From QHCA01 sp003244095 (GTDB taxonomy: Bacteria > Actinomycetota > Actinomycetes > Mycobacteriales > QHCA01), in the NCBI GenBank assembly GCA_038329965.1, contig JBBQNN010000007.1:1-64000 (forward strand): 64,000 nucleotides of DNA, given 5' to 3'. The position numbers and the translations under genes are program-made. Of this stretch, positions 35,817-43,939 are shown one piece after another. Numbering within the stretch: the first letter of the stretch is position 1; each line of letters starts with the position of its first letter. The notes under the pieces were generated by a model, which saw only the letters and a program-made list of their open reading frames with translations, did not search any database and had not been told where the DNA came from.

Positions 35817-36386
35817 ATGCGCGCTATGTCGTGCCGCCGCCGCCGCGTCCCGCTGGTCACCCTCGCCTTCCTGCTCAGCCTGACCGGTTGCGGTCCCCAG
35901 TCACGCGGCAAGGCCCCGCACGCAGCGCCGAGCCCGTCGTCCCCGGCTGCCGACTCCAGCGTGGTGCCGCCGAGCCAGCACCCCAATGAGGCGCCCTCCG
36001 CCGCAGCGTCAACGGGGTCGGTGCCGGGGCAGCTCATCAAGGACGGCCTGCACGTCGTGCCCGGTACCGTCTGGGTGGATCACAGGATCAACGACGACGG
36101 GCTCAGCTGGGTGACGACGCTGAAGCTGACCGGTAACCCCGACACTGTCGCCGAGGCGTTCCTCAAGCAGATGCTCGACATGGGCATGGTCAAGTTCGAG
36201 GACCGCTCGACGGACACGACACAGGACAACGTCAAGGCGCACATCCACAGCGTGGGCGCGCAATGGCTGGAGCCCGATGGCGCTCCGAAGGTGGGCCCCG
36301 ACAACATCGACCAGATGTCCGTCGACGTGTTCAAGAGCAGTGACGGGCACAACCGGGTCGAGGTCATGGGCTCCCACAAGCAGTAG
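35817..36386 (+). CDS. Putative lipoprotein
   Basis: A 189-residue protein from ATG 35817; ATG 35826 is also possible. It has a basic N-terminus (CRRRRVP), a hydrophobic segment LVTLAFLLSLTGC with lipobox LTGC, then a Ser/Pro/Ala linker of about 45 residues and a small alpha/beta domain (VWVDHRINDDGLSWVTTLKL, TVAEAFLKQMLDMGMVKFED). No family is recognised. It is likely anchored on the outer face of the membrane. Confidence 0.75.
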   Translation: MRAMSCRRRRVPLVTLAFLLSLTGCGPQSRGKAPHAAPSPSSPAADSSVVPPSQHPNEAPSAAASTGSVPGQLIKDGLHVVPGTVWVDHRINDDGLSWVTTLKLTGNPDTVAEAFLKQMLDMGMVKFEDRSTDTTQDNVKAHIHSVGAQWLEPDGAPKVGPDNIDQMSVDVFKSSDGHNRVEVMGSHKQ

Positions 36387-36704
36387 CTCCAGCGGGTCGG
36401 ATTAGTCGTTGTTTTGCGCTGGAAGCTATAGGAGGGCCGGAGGTCGATCGCCTCGAACGCCGTCGTGTGCTGTCCGATCGGCACGGCGGTCAGACTGATC
36501 GTCCCGGAGCTGGACGTCCACGCCCCTGAAGCGTCGAGCTGGTACTGGTAGCCCGACACCCAGCCGCCGGGGTCATCCCGCGCTTCGGGAGGGGGCGTCG
36601 CCGTAGCGTCTGGCGATCCGGGGGATGTGCCGGGGGTTCTGGCTCTCGGCGGTGGGATGGGGAGTGGTCGTGGCGGGTTCACCCGTTTGAGCGGGATTGT
36701 GCGA
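36387..36704. other. 318 bp; possible small beta-domain remnant on the minus strand
   Basis: A minus frame starting at GTG 36682 reads GGWVSGYQYQLDASGAWTSS and TISLTAVPIGQHTTAFEAID, like a fibronectin- or Ig-type extracellular module. It then runs on across the opposite-strand lipoprotein gene to 36080, where it is no longer domain-like. This may be a fragment of a secreted protein; a complete gene is not supported. Confidence 0.3.
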
Positions 36705-36733
36705 TTGACCCGGTTAGACGGGTGCCATACAGT
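36705..36733 (+). promoter_or_regulatory. Sigma-70-like promoter of the proline-rich membrane protein gene
   Basis: TTGACC at 36705-36710 and TACAGT at 36728-36733 are separated by 17 bases, a good vegetative promoter match. The start ATG is 39 bases past the -10 box, leaving room for the AGGGAG ribosome site. Confidence 0.6.
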
Positions 36734-36771
36734 GCCCGGCGACTCGTCAATTTCCTAGGGAGACCCCGCAC

Positions 36772-37242
36772 ATGGACGCATTCCACGCCTACGCCTTGCT
36801 GCTCATGATCAGTGGCGGCCTGCTCGTCGTGATGGCTGGCGCCCTGTCCGGTCCGAGCAAGGCGTCGCGGGTCATCAACCTGCTCGTCGGCCTCGCCTTC
36901 TTCGGGTACGGCTTCTACCTGGAGTTCCTCTTCGGCGGCGGCCACTATTACATCTTCTTCTACGCCTTCATCCTTCCGGTGCTGCTGATCGTGAACACCT
37001 TCAAGGCCCGCAAGGCCGCCAATGAGGCACGGCAACACGCCGCGCAGCAGGCCTACGCCCAGCAGGCCTACGCCCAGCAGCAGCCGGCTCAGGCACAGCA
37101 GGGCCAGCCGCAATACGGCCCGCCGCCTGCCCCGCCGTCTGTCTCGCAGTACGGCCCGCCGCCTGCCCCGCCGCCCGCTCCGCAGTACGGCCCGCCGCCC
37201 GCTCCGCCGACCGGCCCGCAGTACGGGCCACCGGCCCGGTAG
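36772..37242 (+). CDS. Small membrane protein with proline-rich QYGPPPAPP repeats
   Basis: A 156-residue protein from ATG 36772, with AGGGAG upstream. Three hydrophobic segments cover residues 5-25, 35-55 and 60-78. From about residue 85 the tail is Ala/Gln-rich (QQAYAQQAYAQQQPAQAQQ), then four imperfect copies of QYGPPPAPP. Such tails often serve as flexible cytoplasmic interaction regions. Function unknown. Confidence 0.75.
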   Translation: MDAFHAYALLLMISGGLLVVMAGALSGPSKASRVINLLVGLAFFGYGFYLEFLFGGGHYYIFFYAFILPVLLIVNTFKARKAANEARQHAAQQAYAQQAYAQQQPAQAQQGQPQYGPPPAPPSVSQYGPPPAPPPAPQYGPPPAPPTGPQYGPPAR

Positions 37243-37717
37243 GTCGCAGCCGCGCACCAAAGGCCATACAGGGTGCCGAGTGGAGTGGCTGCCGGCTGCT
37301 GACCGCTTTGCTCGGGATGAGCAGGACACCGTCGGCCCGCCCGGCCAGTGGTGAGCTATCCACTGCGGTGAGTGCGAGGAGTGTCGCGCCATGGTCGCGA
37401 GCCGTGCCGGCGACCGTCAGCAGGGCCGGTGTCGTCCCGGAGCCACTGGCGATGACGACGAGGTCGCGAGGGCGCACGGGTGGCGTCGGGATGTCCCCGA
37501 GACGATGGATCGGTCGGCCGATCTGCAGCAGCGTGTCGGCGACAGCGCTCAGGGCCAGACCGTTGCGGCCGCGGGCCGTCACGAAGACGTCTGCTGCTTC
37601 GGCGATGAGTCGGGCGGCGTTCTGGAACTCATCGGCACTGATCTTCCGCAGGACGTCGCCGATCTCGGCCAGCTGCCGGGCGAAGAGGACAGAACAATTG
37701 GTGCCAGGGGCGGTCAC
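37001..37717 (-). pseudogene. SIS-domain (6-phospho-3-hexuloisomerase-like) gene, 3' truncated
   Basis: From GTG 37717 the frame reads DVFVTARGRNGLALSAVADT, RPRDLVVIASGSGTTPALLT and TLLALTAVDSSPLAGRADGV, a single SIS domain as in HxlB-type sugar-phosphate isomerases. After about 135 residues it leaves the family, replacing the conserved PMGSLFEQ end, and runs antisense through the proline-rich protein gene to 37001. Its GTG overlaps the stop of the small upstream gene (GTGA). The missing C-terminal helix carries an active-site Glu, so activity is doubtful. Confidence 0.6.
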
Positions 37718-37869
37718 GTCGCTGCCTCGGCACCCACTGTCGTGAGAAAGCTTTCGATCTGATCCTGAAGGTCGGCGGCCACGTGTTCGCGCAGTTGTGG
37801 CGAGTACAGGTACTCCCGTGCAACTCGCCGGAGATCGCTTTCGAATCGCTCCAAGATGAGAGGGTCCAT
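37714..37869 (-). CDS. Small protein translationally coupled to the SIS-domain gene
   Basis: A 51-residue helical protein from ATG 37869: MDPLILERFESDLRRVAREY, LYSPQLREHVAADLQDQIES, FLTTVGAEAAT. Its TGA overlaps the next GTG (GTGA). A longer frame to 37944 exists but lacks a better start. I do not know the family; the coupling suggests it works with the sugar-phosphate isomerase-like protein. Confidence 0.5.
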   Translation of the reverse strand: MDPLILERFESDLRRVAREYLYSPQLREHVAADLQDQIESFLTTVGAEAAT

Positions 37870-38101
37870 CGTGATCTTCCTTGCCCGCAAGGCGAATCGC
37901 CGCGACTCATCCGCGACCGCATCCTCCCGCCCCGGTCCGGACACATCGACCTACCTGACCACCCCGGCATCAGGGCGGGTGTCTGGGCCGGCTTCTTGCC
38001 CGGCTGGGCGCGCGATCCCGGTCGCTGATCTGACGGTGAGTCCGCTGCGGCGAGGGCAGTCCGCTCTCCATCGACCACGGAGCGATCCCGACGTGCGACC
38101 A

Positions 38102-38411
38102 GTGATGTTCGGCCATGTCCACGTACAACCAGGGGCGTCGAACCGGCTGATCGCGCACCTGCGGGCCACGTGGCCGACTATGCCGAGCAGGAGTGCCTGG
38201 CGCTTCGCGAGGTCTTCGTCGAGCGCACCGACGCCCACCGCTCCGCACTGACGGCCATGATCGATGCGCTGGATCGCCACGAGGCCGAGGGCGTGCTGGT
38301 GCCCGCTCTCGACCACTTCTCCGCGGTCCCGAGCGCACGGCAGTCGATTCGCCGCCACATCGAGCCGGAGACGACGCCCGGGTGCTGGTCATGTACTCCG
38401 GCGGCGACTGA
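38102..38411 (+). pseudogene. Resolvase-like recombinase domain with two frameshifts
   Basis: Three frames in series make a resolvase N-terminal-like domain: VMFGHVHVQPGASNRLIAHL from 38102, then VADYAEQECLALREVFVERT and MIDALDRHEAEGVLVPALDH in a second frame from about 38168, then DDARVLVMYSGGD ending at TGA 38411 in a third. The order fits the short resolvase-like proteins of actinobacteria that lack a DNA-binding tail. Two indels make a functional product unlikely. Confidence 0.6.
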
Positions 38412-38485
38412 CGGTCACGGCCGCGGTAGCTACACGCGGCCAGATCCACGCGCAGTGGCGGGCCAGCACCGGTAGCGTCTGTGCC

Positions 38486-39001
38486 GTGCAGACGACCCTT
38501 CGCGGCGCCTCGGTGGCGCTGCGGCCGGCGACCGACGACGACATCCCCGAGCTGGTCCGGATCCGGACCACGCCCGAGGTGTTCGCCCGCTGGCGTGGTG
38601 GCTCGGACATGGCGGCGACGGTCGCCGAGGAGATCGGCGACGGCGAGGAGATCATGTTCGTGATCGAGCACGATGCCCGCGTCGTCGGCGCGATCCAGTA
38701 CGGCCAGGAGGTGGAGCCCGACTACCGGCACGCGAGCATCGACATCTACCTGGATCCGGGCGTGCACGGCCAGGGGCTCGGCACCGATGCGGTCCGTACG
38801 CTGGCCCGGCATCTCATCACCGACCACGGACATCACCGGCTGGTGATCGATCCGGCGGCCGACAACGCCGCCGCCATCGCGTGCTACGCCAAGGTCGGCT
38901 TCCGGCCGGTCGGCATCATGCGCAGGTACGAACGCGGCTCGGACGGCAGCTGGCACGACGGTCTGCTGATGGACCTGCTGGCCGGAGAGTTCGTCAGCTA
39001 G
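38486..39001 (+). CDS. GNAT acetyltransferase (aminoglycoside 6'-N-acetyltransferase-like)
   Basis: A 171-residue protein from GTG 38486 (MQTTLRGASVALRPATDDDI). The acetyl-CoA loop is GVHGQGLGTDAVRTLARHLI, preceded by YRHASIDIYLDPG and followed by HHRLVIDPAADNAAAIACYA and KVGFRPVGIMRRYER. The end (WHDGLLMDLLAGEF) resembles AAC(6') enzymes. Substrate could be an aminoglycoside or an endogenous amine; the sequence alone does not decide. Confidence 0.88.
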   Translation: MQTTLRGASVALRPATDDDIPELVRIRTTPEVFARWRGGSDMAATVAEEIGDGEEIMFVIEHDARVVGAIQYGQEVEPDYRHASIDIYLDPGVHGQGLGTDAVRTLARHLITDHGHHRLVIDPAADNAAAIACYAKVGFRPVGIMRRYERGSDGSWHDGLLMDLLAGEFVS

Positions 39002-39004
39002 GCG

Positions 39005-39790
39005 CTAGTCCAGTCGCTCGGCCAGGAAGTCCTCCCAGGTCCGGTGGCCGACTGCCTGTCCGGGGGCGAGGTTGGCGCCGGTCCGCACGGCGCGGGCGGC
39101 TTTGCCGGGGAGCCTGACCGGCACGAGCAGCCGGTGCCGGTGACTGGCCCGCAGGTAGCTGCGGATGAGCTCGTTCATCCCGTACACCCGCGGGCCGGCG
39201 ACGTCGGGCACGAGACCGGCCGGCTTGCCGAGGGACAGCTCGACGAGCCGGGTCGCCACCTCGCCTGTGTCGATCGGTTGGAATCGGAAGCCGGCCGGGA
39301 CGGGTATCACCGGCAGCTTCGCCATCTGCGTCGCCGTCGTCAGCATCAGGTCGTGAAACTGTGCGGCGCGCAGCGTGGTCCAGGGCAGTCCGGACCCGGC
39401 GACCACGTTCTCCGCGGCCCGCTTGGCCGCGAAGTAGCCGAACATAGCGCGGTCGACCCCGCTGACGACGGGGATCCGTTCGGCGCCGACGACCGAGATG
39501 TACACCAGGTGCCGGGCACCGGCCGGCACCGCCGCCCGCACCAGATTGCGGGCCTTGTCGCCGTCACCCTTGGCGCTGCCCGCGCAGTGCACGATGGTTT
39601 CGATTCCGTCGACCGCAGCGTCGAGGCCCTCGCCGGTGGCCAGGTCGCCGGTCGTGAACTCGACTCCGTCCGCGGCCTCGTGACCGTGCCGGCTGAGCAC
39701 CCTCACGTGACAGCCCTCCTCCCGGAGGAGCGGTACGACAAGGCGCCCCAACGTGCCCGTGCCGCCGGTGAGGAGGATGGGTGGGTTCAT
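39005..39790 (-). CDS. NAD(P)-binding SDR-type protein (NmrA/epimerase-like)
   Basis: A 261-residue protein from ATG 39790 (MNPPILLTGGTGTLGRLVVP). TGGTGTLG is the atypical-SDR nucleotide motif; further family segments are TIVHCAGSAKGDGDKARNLV, HLVYISVVGAERIPV and FGYFAAKRAAENVV, in which Tyr-x-x-x-Lys is partly kept. It is divergent from an ECF41-type sigma factor with about 100 bp between. Known: ECF41 genes are commonly adjacent to carboxymuconolactone decarboxylase, oxidoreductase or epimerase genes that they control. Substrate unknown. Confidence 0.87.
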   Translation of the reverse strand: MNPPILLTGGTGTLGRLVVPLLREEGCHVRVLSRHGHEAADGVEFTTGDLATGEGLDAAVDGIETIVHCAGSAKGDGDKARNLVRAAVPAGARHLVYISVVGAERIPVVSGVDRAMFGYFAAKRAAENVVAGSGLPWTTLRAAQFHDLMLTTATQMAKLPVIPVPAGFRFQPIDTGEVATRLVELSLGKPAGLVPDVAGPRVYGMNELIRSYLRASHRHRLLVPVRLPGKAARAVRTGANLAPGQAVGHRTWEDFLAERLD

Positions 39791-39829
39791 CGCTTCTCCG
39801 AACTCGTTCGGACCGGGCGGTCGTCGCCC

Positions 39830-39856
39830 GGTCACACCGGCAGGGTTTGGTGGGTC
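39830..39856 (+). promoter_or_regulatory. Candidate ECF41-type autoregulatory promoter
   Basis: GGTCACA (39830-39836) and GGTC (39853-39856) are separated by 16 bases, close to the TGTCACA/CGTC consensus described for ECF41 sigma factors. It would start transcription about 30 bases before the sigma gene. Each element departs from consensus at one base, so this is only a candidate. Confidence 0.35.
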
Positions 39857-39893
39857 TATTGCTGTGACACTTCGCGACGAAGGAATGTGACCG

Positions 39894-40784
39894 GTGGACG
39901 AGCGCGATTGGCTGCTGGAGCGTTTCGAGGAGCACCGGCCTCATCTGCGGGCGGTGGCCTACCGGATGCTGGGCTCGGTCAGCGAGGCCGAGGACGCCGT
40001 CCAGGACGCCTGGCTGCGACTCGATCACGCAGACACCAGCGGTGTGGACAACCTCGGCGGGTGGCTGACCACCGTCGTGGCGCGGGTGTGCCTGAACATG
40101 CTGCGCTCGCGCGAGTCGCGGCGTGAGGAGCCGCTCGACGTGCACGTGCCCGAGCCGATCATCAGCCCCGAGGGCGGGATCGACCCGGAGCACGAGACGC
40201 TGCTGGCCGACTCGGTCGGGCTGGCACTCATGGTGGTGCTCGCGACGTTGACACCGGCCGAGCGGCTCGCCTTCGTGCTGCACGACATGTTCGGCCTGCC
40301 GTTCGAGGAGATCGCCACGATGGTCGAGCGGTCCCCGGCCGCGGCCAGGCAGCTCGCGAGCCGCGCCCGCCGCCGGGTGCGGGGAGGCGCCCCGCCCCCC
40401 GACCCGGATCTCGCGCACCAGCGCTCTGTCGTCGACGCGTTCTTCGCCGCTGCCCGCAACGGCGACTTCGACGCGCTCGTCGCCGTACTCGACCCCGACA
40501 TCGTGCTGCGGGCCGACGGCGGCAAGGTCCGCGCCCGTCAGACCGCCGTTACTCATGGCGCGCGGGCCGTGGCCGGGCAAGCGCTCACCGGCGCGCGGTT
40601 TGCGCCCTTCGTACGACCGGCGCTGGTCAACGGAGCCGCCGGAGCCGTCGTCACGGCGGGCGGGCGGACCTTGGCCGTCATGGGTTTCACCGTCGCGCAC
40701 GGGAAGGTCGTCGCCATCGACGTGCTGTACGACCCCCAACGCCTCGCCGACCTCGACCTGACCGCCCTCGACGGTCCAGGGTGA
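39894..40784 (+). CDS. ECF41-type RNA polymerase sigma factor with SnoaL-like C-terminal domain
   Basis: A 296-residue protein from GTG 39894. Region 2 is HLRAVAYRMLGSVSEAEDAV, then QDAWLRLD; region 4 is LTPAERLAFVLHDMFGLPFE, EIATMVERSPAAARQLASRA. From about residue 180 a SnoaL/NTF2-like domain follows (RSVVDAFFAAARNGDFDALV, AVLDPDIVLRADGG). In ECF41 sigma factors this extension replaces an anti-sigma factor and tunes activity. The divergent SDR gene is the likely target. Confidence 0.92.
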   Translation: MDERDWLLERFEEHRPHLRAVAYRMLGSVSEAEDAVQDAWLRLDHADTSGVDNLGGWLTTVVARVCLNMLRSRESRREEPLDVHVPEPIISPEGGIDPEHETLLADSVGLALMVVLATLTPAERLAFVLHDMFGLPFEEIATMVERSPAAARQLASRARRRVRGGAPPPDPDLAHQRSVVDAFFAAARNGDFDALVAVLDPDIVLRADGGKVRARQTAVTHGARAVAGQALTGARFAPFVRPALVNGAAGAVVTAGGRTLAVMGFTVAHGKVVAIDVLYDPQRLADLDLTALDGPG

Positions 40785-40942
40785 ACGCGGCGGCCGAAGC
40801 GCTCCCGGCAAACGACCCGCACGCCACGCCGGTCCTGGTGACAACCGGCAGGGTGGCCGAGGCGTCTGTTCGGGTACGTGGCGTCCTGCCACCGTGGTGA
40901 GCACCAGCCCTTGGGCTCGCTCCTCTTTCGTCCAAGGGACGC

Positions 40943-42148
40943 ATGATGTTTGCCAACTCACGGGTGCTCTCGTTGCGGCATGCCCGGCGGCCGGTCGTTG
41001 TCGGCTCGGCGCTGTTGGCCGCTGCGCTCACCCTCCCGGGGCAGGTTGCGGCGGTAGCCCAGGCGGGTGCCGCCACGACCCGGGTCAGCATGTCCGGCAC
41101 GGGCGCCGAGGCCAACGGGCACAGCTTCGGTCCGGCGATCAGCGCCGACGGTCGCTACATCGCGTTCAGCTCGAACGCGTCCAACCTGGTGCCGGATGAC
41201 ACCAACGGTGGGTCGTCCGCGGGCAACGACGTCTTCGTCCGGGACATGCTGGCCGGCACCGTCCGCCGGGTCAGCGTCTCCGGCACCGGCGCCCAGACCG
41301 ACGCGGGTTCAACTAGCCAGGGTGCCGCGATCAGCGCCGACGGCCGGTACGTCGCGTTCGGTTCGGACGCGTCCAACCTCGTCTCCGGCGACACCAACGC
41401 GACGTCCGACGTCTTCCTGCGCGACATGCGGGCCGGTGTCACCCGCCGGGTCAGCGTGTCCGGCAGCGGTGCTCAGGCCGACGACCAGAGTGCCTGGCCT
41501 GCGGTCAGCGCCGACGGCCGGTACGTCGCGTTCGGTTCGGACGCGTCCAACCTCGTCTCCGGCGACACCAACGCGACGTCCGACGTCTTCCTGCGCGACA
41601 TGCGGGCCGGTGTCACCCGCCGGGTCAGCGTGTCCGGCACCGGCGAGCAGGGCAACCACGCGGGTGGCGAGGACGCCGGGAGCCACACGCCGACGATCAG
41701 CGCCGACGGTCGCTACGTGAGCTTCGTATCGTTCGCGTCGAACCTGGTCCCGGCTGACACCAACGGCCGGACCGACGTGTTCCTGCGCGACTGGCGGGCC
41801 GGCGTCACCCGGCGGATCAGCTACTCAGGGGCCGGCGCGCAGGCAGACGGCGACAGCTCCTTCAATTCGATCAGCCCGGACGGCCGGTACGTCGCCTTCT
41901 CCTCGGCCGCGTCGAACCTGGTCCCCGCCGACACCAACGCCCACGTCGACGTCTTCGTCCGCGACTGGGTGGCCGGCACCACCCGTCGGATCAGCGTCTC
42001 GGGCACCGGCGCGCAGGGCAACGATGACAGCCCGTACGGCACGATCAGCTCGGGTGGCCGGTACGTCGCCTTCAGGTCGTCCGCGTCGAACCTGATCCCC
42101 GGCGACACCAACGGCTGTGCCGACATCTTCGTCCGGGTCACCGGCTGA
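40943..42148 (+). CDS. Secreted TolB-like beta-propeller repeat protein
   Basis: A 401-residue protein from ATG 40943, with a signal peptide (residues 1-43, ALLAAALTLPGQVAAVAQAG). The mature part is six repeats of about 55 residues with the consensus AISADGRYVAFSSxASNLVP, DTNxxxDVFVRD and RRVSVSGTGAQ, the PD40/TolB type propeller blade. Two neighbouring repeats are identical over 135 bases, showing recent duplication or conversion. No catalytic domain is attached. Probably an extracellular binding or scaffolding protein. Confidence 0.85.
   Translation: MMFANSRVLSLRHARRPVVVGSALLAAALTLPGQVAAVAQAGAATTRVSMSGTGAEANGHSFGPAISADGRYIAFSSNASNLVPDDTNGGSSAGNDVFVRDMLAGTVRRVSVSGTGAQTDAGSTSQGAAISADGRYVAFGSDASNLVSGDTNATSDVFLRDMRAGVTRRVSVSGSGAQADDQSAWPAVSADGRYVAFGSDASNLVSGDTNATSDVFLRDMRAGVTRRVSVSGTGEQGNHAGGEDAGSHTPTISADGRYVSFVSFASNLVPADTNGRTDVFLRDWRAGVTRRISYSGAGAQADGDSSFNSISPDGRYVAFSSAASNLVPADTNAHVDVFVRDWVAGTTRRISVSGTGAQGNDDSPYGTISSGGRYVAFRSSASNLIPGDTNGCADIFVRVTG
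41331..41639 (+). repeat. Two identical 135-bp coding repeats inside the beta-propeller gene
   Basis: Bases 41331-41465 and 41505-41639 are identical over all 135 positions and lie 174 bp (58 codons) apart, while the other blades of the same protein differ at many synonymous sites. The spacing keeps the frame, as expected of a blade duplication. Confidence 0.85.
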
Positions 42149-42151
42149 CCG

Positions 42152-42186
42152 ATTGTCATCTCGCTCCGCTCGATGCTCACTCGACT
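42152..42186 (-). repeat. Dispersed intergenic repeat, copy A
   Basis: Read on the minus strand the 35 bases match 51893-51939 exactly except for a 12-base insertion in that copy (GAGTGAGCATCGAGCG common to both). It lies directly after the propeller gene and includes the stop codon of the antiporter remnant. Confidence 0.7.
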
Positions 42187-42347
42187 GAGTCGCCGGAGAG
42201 CAAGTGCAGCGCCAGGATCGGGTAGACCAGCACCGAGACCGGCCCGGCCGCGACCAGTGCCGCGGCGTCGTCAGAGGTGATCGCGTGCAGGGCCAGGGGA
42301 ATGACGGCCGCGACTGCGCAGATGATGACCACGTTGTCGAACGACAT
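42177..42347 (-). pseudogene. Kef-type cation:proton antiporter remnant with internal deletion
   Basis: The 56-residue frame from ATG 42347 starts MSFDNVVIICAVAAVIPLAL, the usual N-terminus of Kef/CPA2 antiporters, then passes directly to ITSDDAAALVAAGPVSVLVY and PILALHLL, which matches the last transmembrane helix. Some 300 residues in between are missing without loss of frame. Transport is impossible. It ends in a dispersed repeat that continues past its stop codon. Confidence 0.5.
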
Positions 42348-42458
42348 GACCCACAGTGTGAAACCCGGCCGCCCGCGCCGGGTGGCACGTAATATCTTGT
42401 CAGATCGAGCCGGAATGCCGGCCGCGCGACCGGCCGTTAACGTCACAGGAGGTGCGAC

Positions 42459-43205
42459 ATGGCCGAGCGCGGCAGGGTACGGGTGGAGCAGGGTCACAAG
42501 CAGGTACGGGGATATGTGAGCGGTGCGCTGGTGTTCGCCACGACCCGGCCGGTGCTGGTCTGGGAGGTGCCCTACTACCCGGCCTACTACGTACCGGTCG
42601 AGGACGTGGTGGCCGACCTCAAGGCGACCGGCGAGGTCCGGCACTCGCCCAGCCGGGGCGACTCCGACGTCCTTGACGTGCATGCCGGCGGCGTGACCGT
42701 GCCTGCAGCGGCCGTTCGCTACGCCGCCTCACCGATTCCCGAGTTGCGTGACCTGGTGCGGTTCGACTGGGAGGCGCTCGACGACTGGTTCGAGGAGGAC
42801 GAGCCGATCTACACCCATCCACGTGACCCCTACACCCGGGTCGACGTGCTGGCCTCGTCCCGCAACGTCCGCGTGGTCGTCGACGGGGTCACCGTGGCGG
42901 ACTCGTCGTCGCCCCGCATCCTCTACGAGACCGGGCTGCCGCCGCGCTTCTATCTGCCGATGACCGATGTACGGATGGACCTGCTGCAACCCTCGTCGAC
43001 CCGGTCGCACTGCCCCTACAAGGGCGAGGCGTCGTACTGGTCGCTGACCATCGAGGGCAGCGGTCACGACGACGCGTTCTGGGCCTACCGCTCGCCGTTC
43101 CCGGAGTCGCAGAAGATCGCCGGCCTGGGCTGCTTCTACAACGAGAAGGTCGACATCTACCTCGACGGCGTGCTGCAGGACCGCCCGCGTACCCACTTCA
43201 GCTGA
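42459..43205 (+). CDS. DUF427 protein, two-domain form
   Basis: A 248-residue soluble protein from ATG 42459, with AGGAGG upstream. It contains two DUF427 modules: RVRVEQGHKQVRGYVSGALV with VLVWEVPYYPAYYVPVEDV in the first, and RNVRVVVDGVTVADSSSPRI, YETGLPPRFYLPMTDVRMDL, STRSHCPYKGEASYWSLTI in the second. The C-P-Y-K-G segment is the most conserved part of the family. DUF427 has a beta-sandwich fold and no agreed function. Confidence 0.9.
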   Translation: MAERGRVRVEQGHKQVRGYVSGALVFATTRPVLVWEVPYYPAYYVPVEDVVADLKATGEVRHSPSRGDSDVLDVHAGGVTVPAAAVRYAASPIPELRDLVRFDWEALDDWFEEDEPIYTHPRDPYTRVDVLASSRNVRVVVDGVTVADSSSPRILYETGLPPRFYLPMTDVRMDLLQPSSTRSHCPYKGEASYWSLTIEGSGHDDAFWAYRSPFPESQKIAGLGCFYNEKVDIYLDGVLQDRPRTHFS

Positions 43206-43430
43206 TCCGAGCCTGGCCTTCGAGGAAGAGCGTCGTCTAGGGTCCGGATCTCCCGGATCGTGCGGGCCGCCCCGAAGGATCCGTGCGCCTCGGCGGCCAG
43301 GTGCGTGACGAGCTGATCGGTCTCGGGGGGCTCGGTCAGGCCGACAGTCTGGGGTACCGGGCCGGTCCTCCGTAGGCGCAACCGGCAAACCCCGTTGCTG
43401 TCTGGCCATCGCGGCCTCAGCCTTCTCTCC

Positions 43431-43935
43431 GTACGCAAGAACTGCCGCTGCGATTCCTCTCGGCCTACCGTGCCGCACCGTCACTGCGGTGGGCATGGGG
43501 CGCGCGAGCAGGCGCTGCGGGCCTCGCTGGCCAACGTCCCGGTCCTGCCGGACCGGACGCTGGTGTTGGTCGACCGGTCCGGGTCGATGTTCGCGTCGCT
43601 GTCGCGGCGCGGGCAGCTGACCCGGGCGGACGCGGCGGCGGTCTTCGGCGCGGCGCTCGCGGAGCGGGCAGCGGCCGCGGACCTGGTGGAGTTCGGTACG
43701 TCGAGCAAAGCGGTGAAGGTCGGCCGCGGCGCATCCGTACTCACCGTGGCGGGACGGATGGCCGAGCTCGGCGGCACCGAGACCGCTGAGGCGGTCCGGC
43801 GGCACCTCCGCGGTCACGACCGCGTCGTGCTGATCACCGACGAGCAGGCGTGGGGCGGTTACCGCGGTGCCGACCCGACGAGCGTGGTGCCGGCACACGT
43901 GCCGGTCTACACGTTCAACGTCGCAGGCCTGACCG
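43431..43935 (+). pseudogene. TROVE/Ro60-type protein remnant (vWA domain)
   Basis: The fragment opens ELPLRFLSAYRAAPSLRWAW, the end of the TROVE RNA-binding ring. A one-base shift near 43497 leads into EQALRASLANVPVLPDRTLV, LVDRSGSMFASLSRRGQLTR (MIDAS D-x-S-x-S) and TETAEAVRRHLRGHDRVVLI, TDEQAWGGYRGADPTSVVPA, the vWA domain of bacterial Ro-like proteins. The first 250 or so residues are absent and the end is cut at VYTFNVAGL, where the Hen1-like fragment begins. Ro proteins bind Y RNAs and misfolded RNA; this copy cannot. Confidence 0.7.
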
Positions 43936-43939
43936 CAAG

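Noticed and set aside
36080..36682. 200-residue minus-strand frame
   Set aside because: Only its first part looks like an extracellular beta-domain; the rest is antisense to a lipoprotein with a clear signal, so a full gene is not supported.
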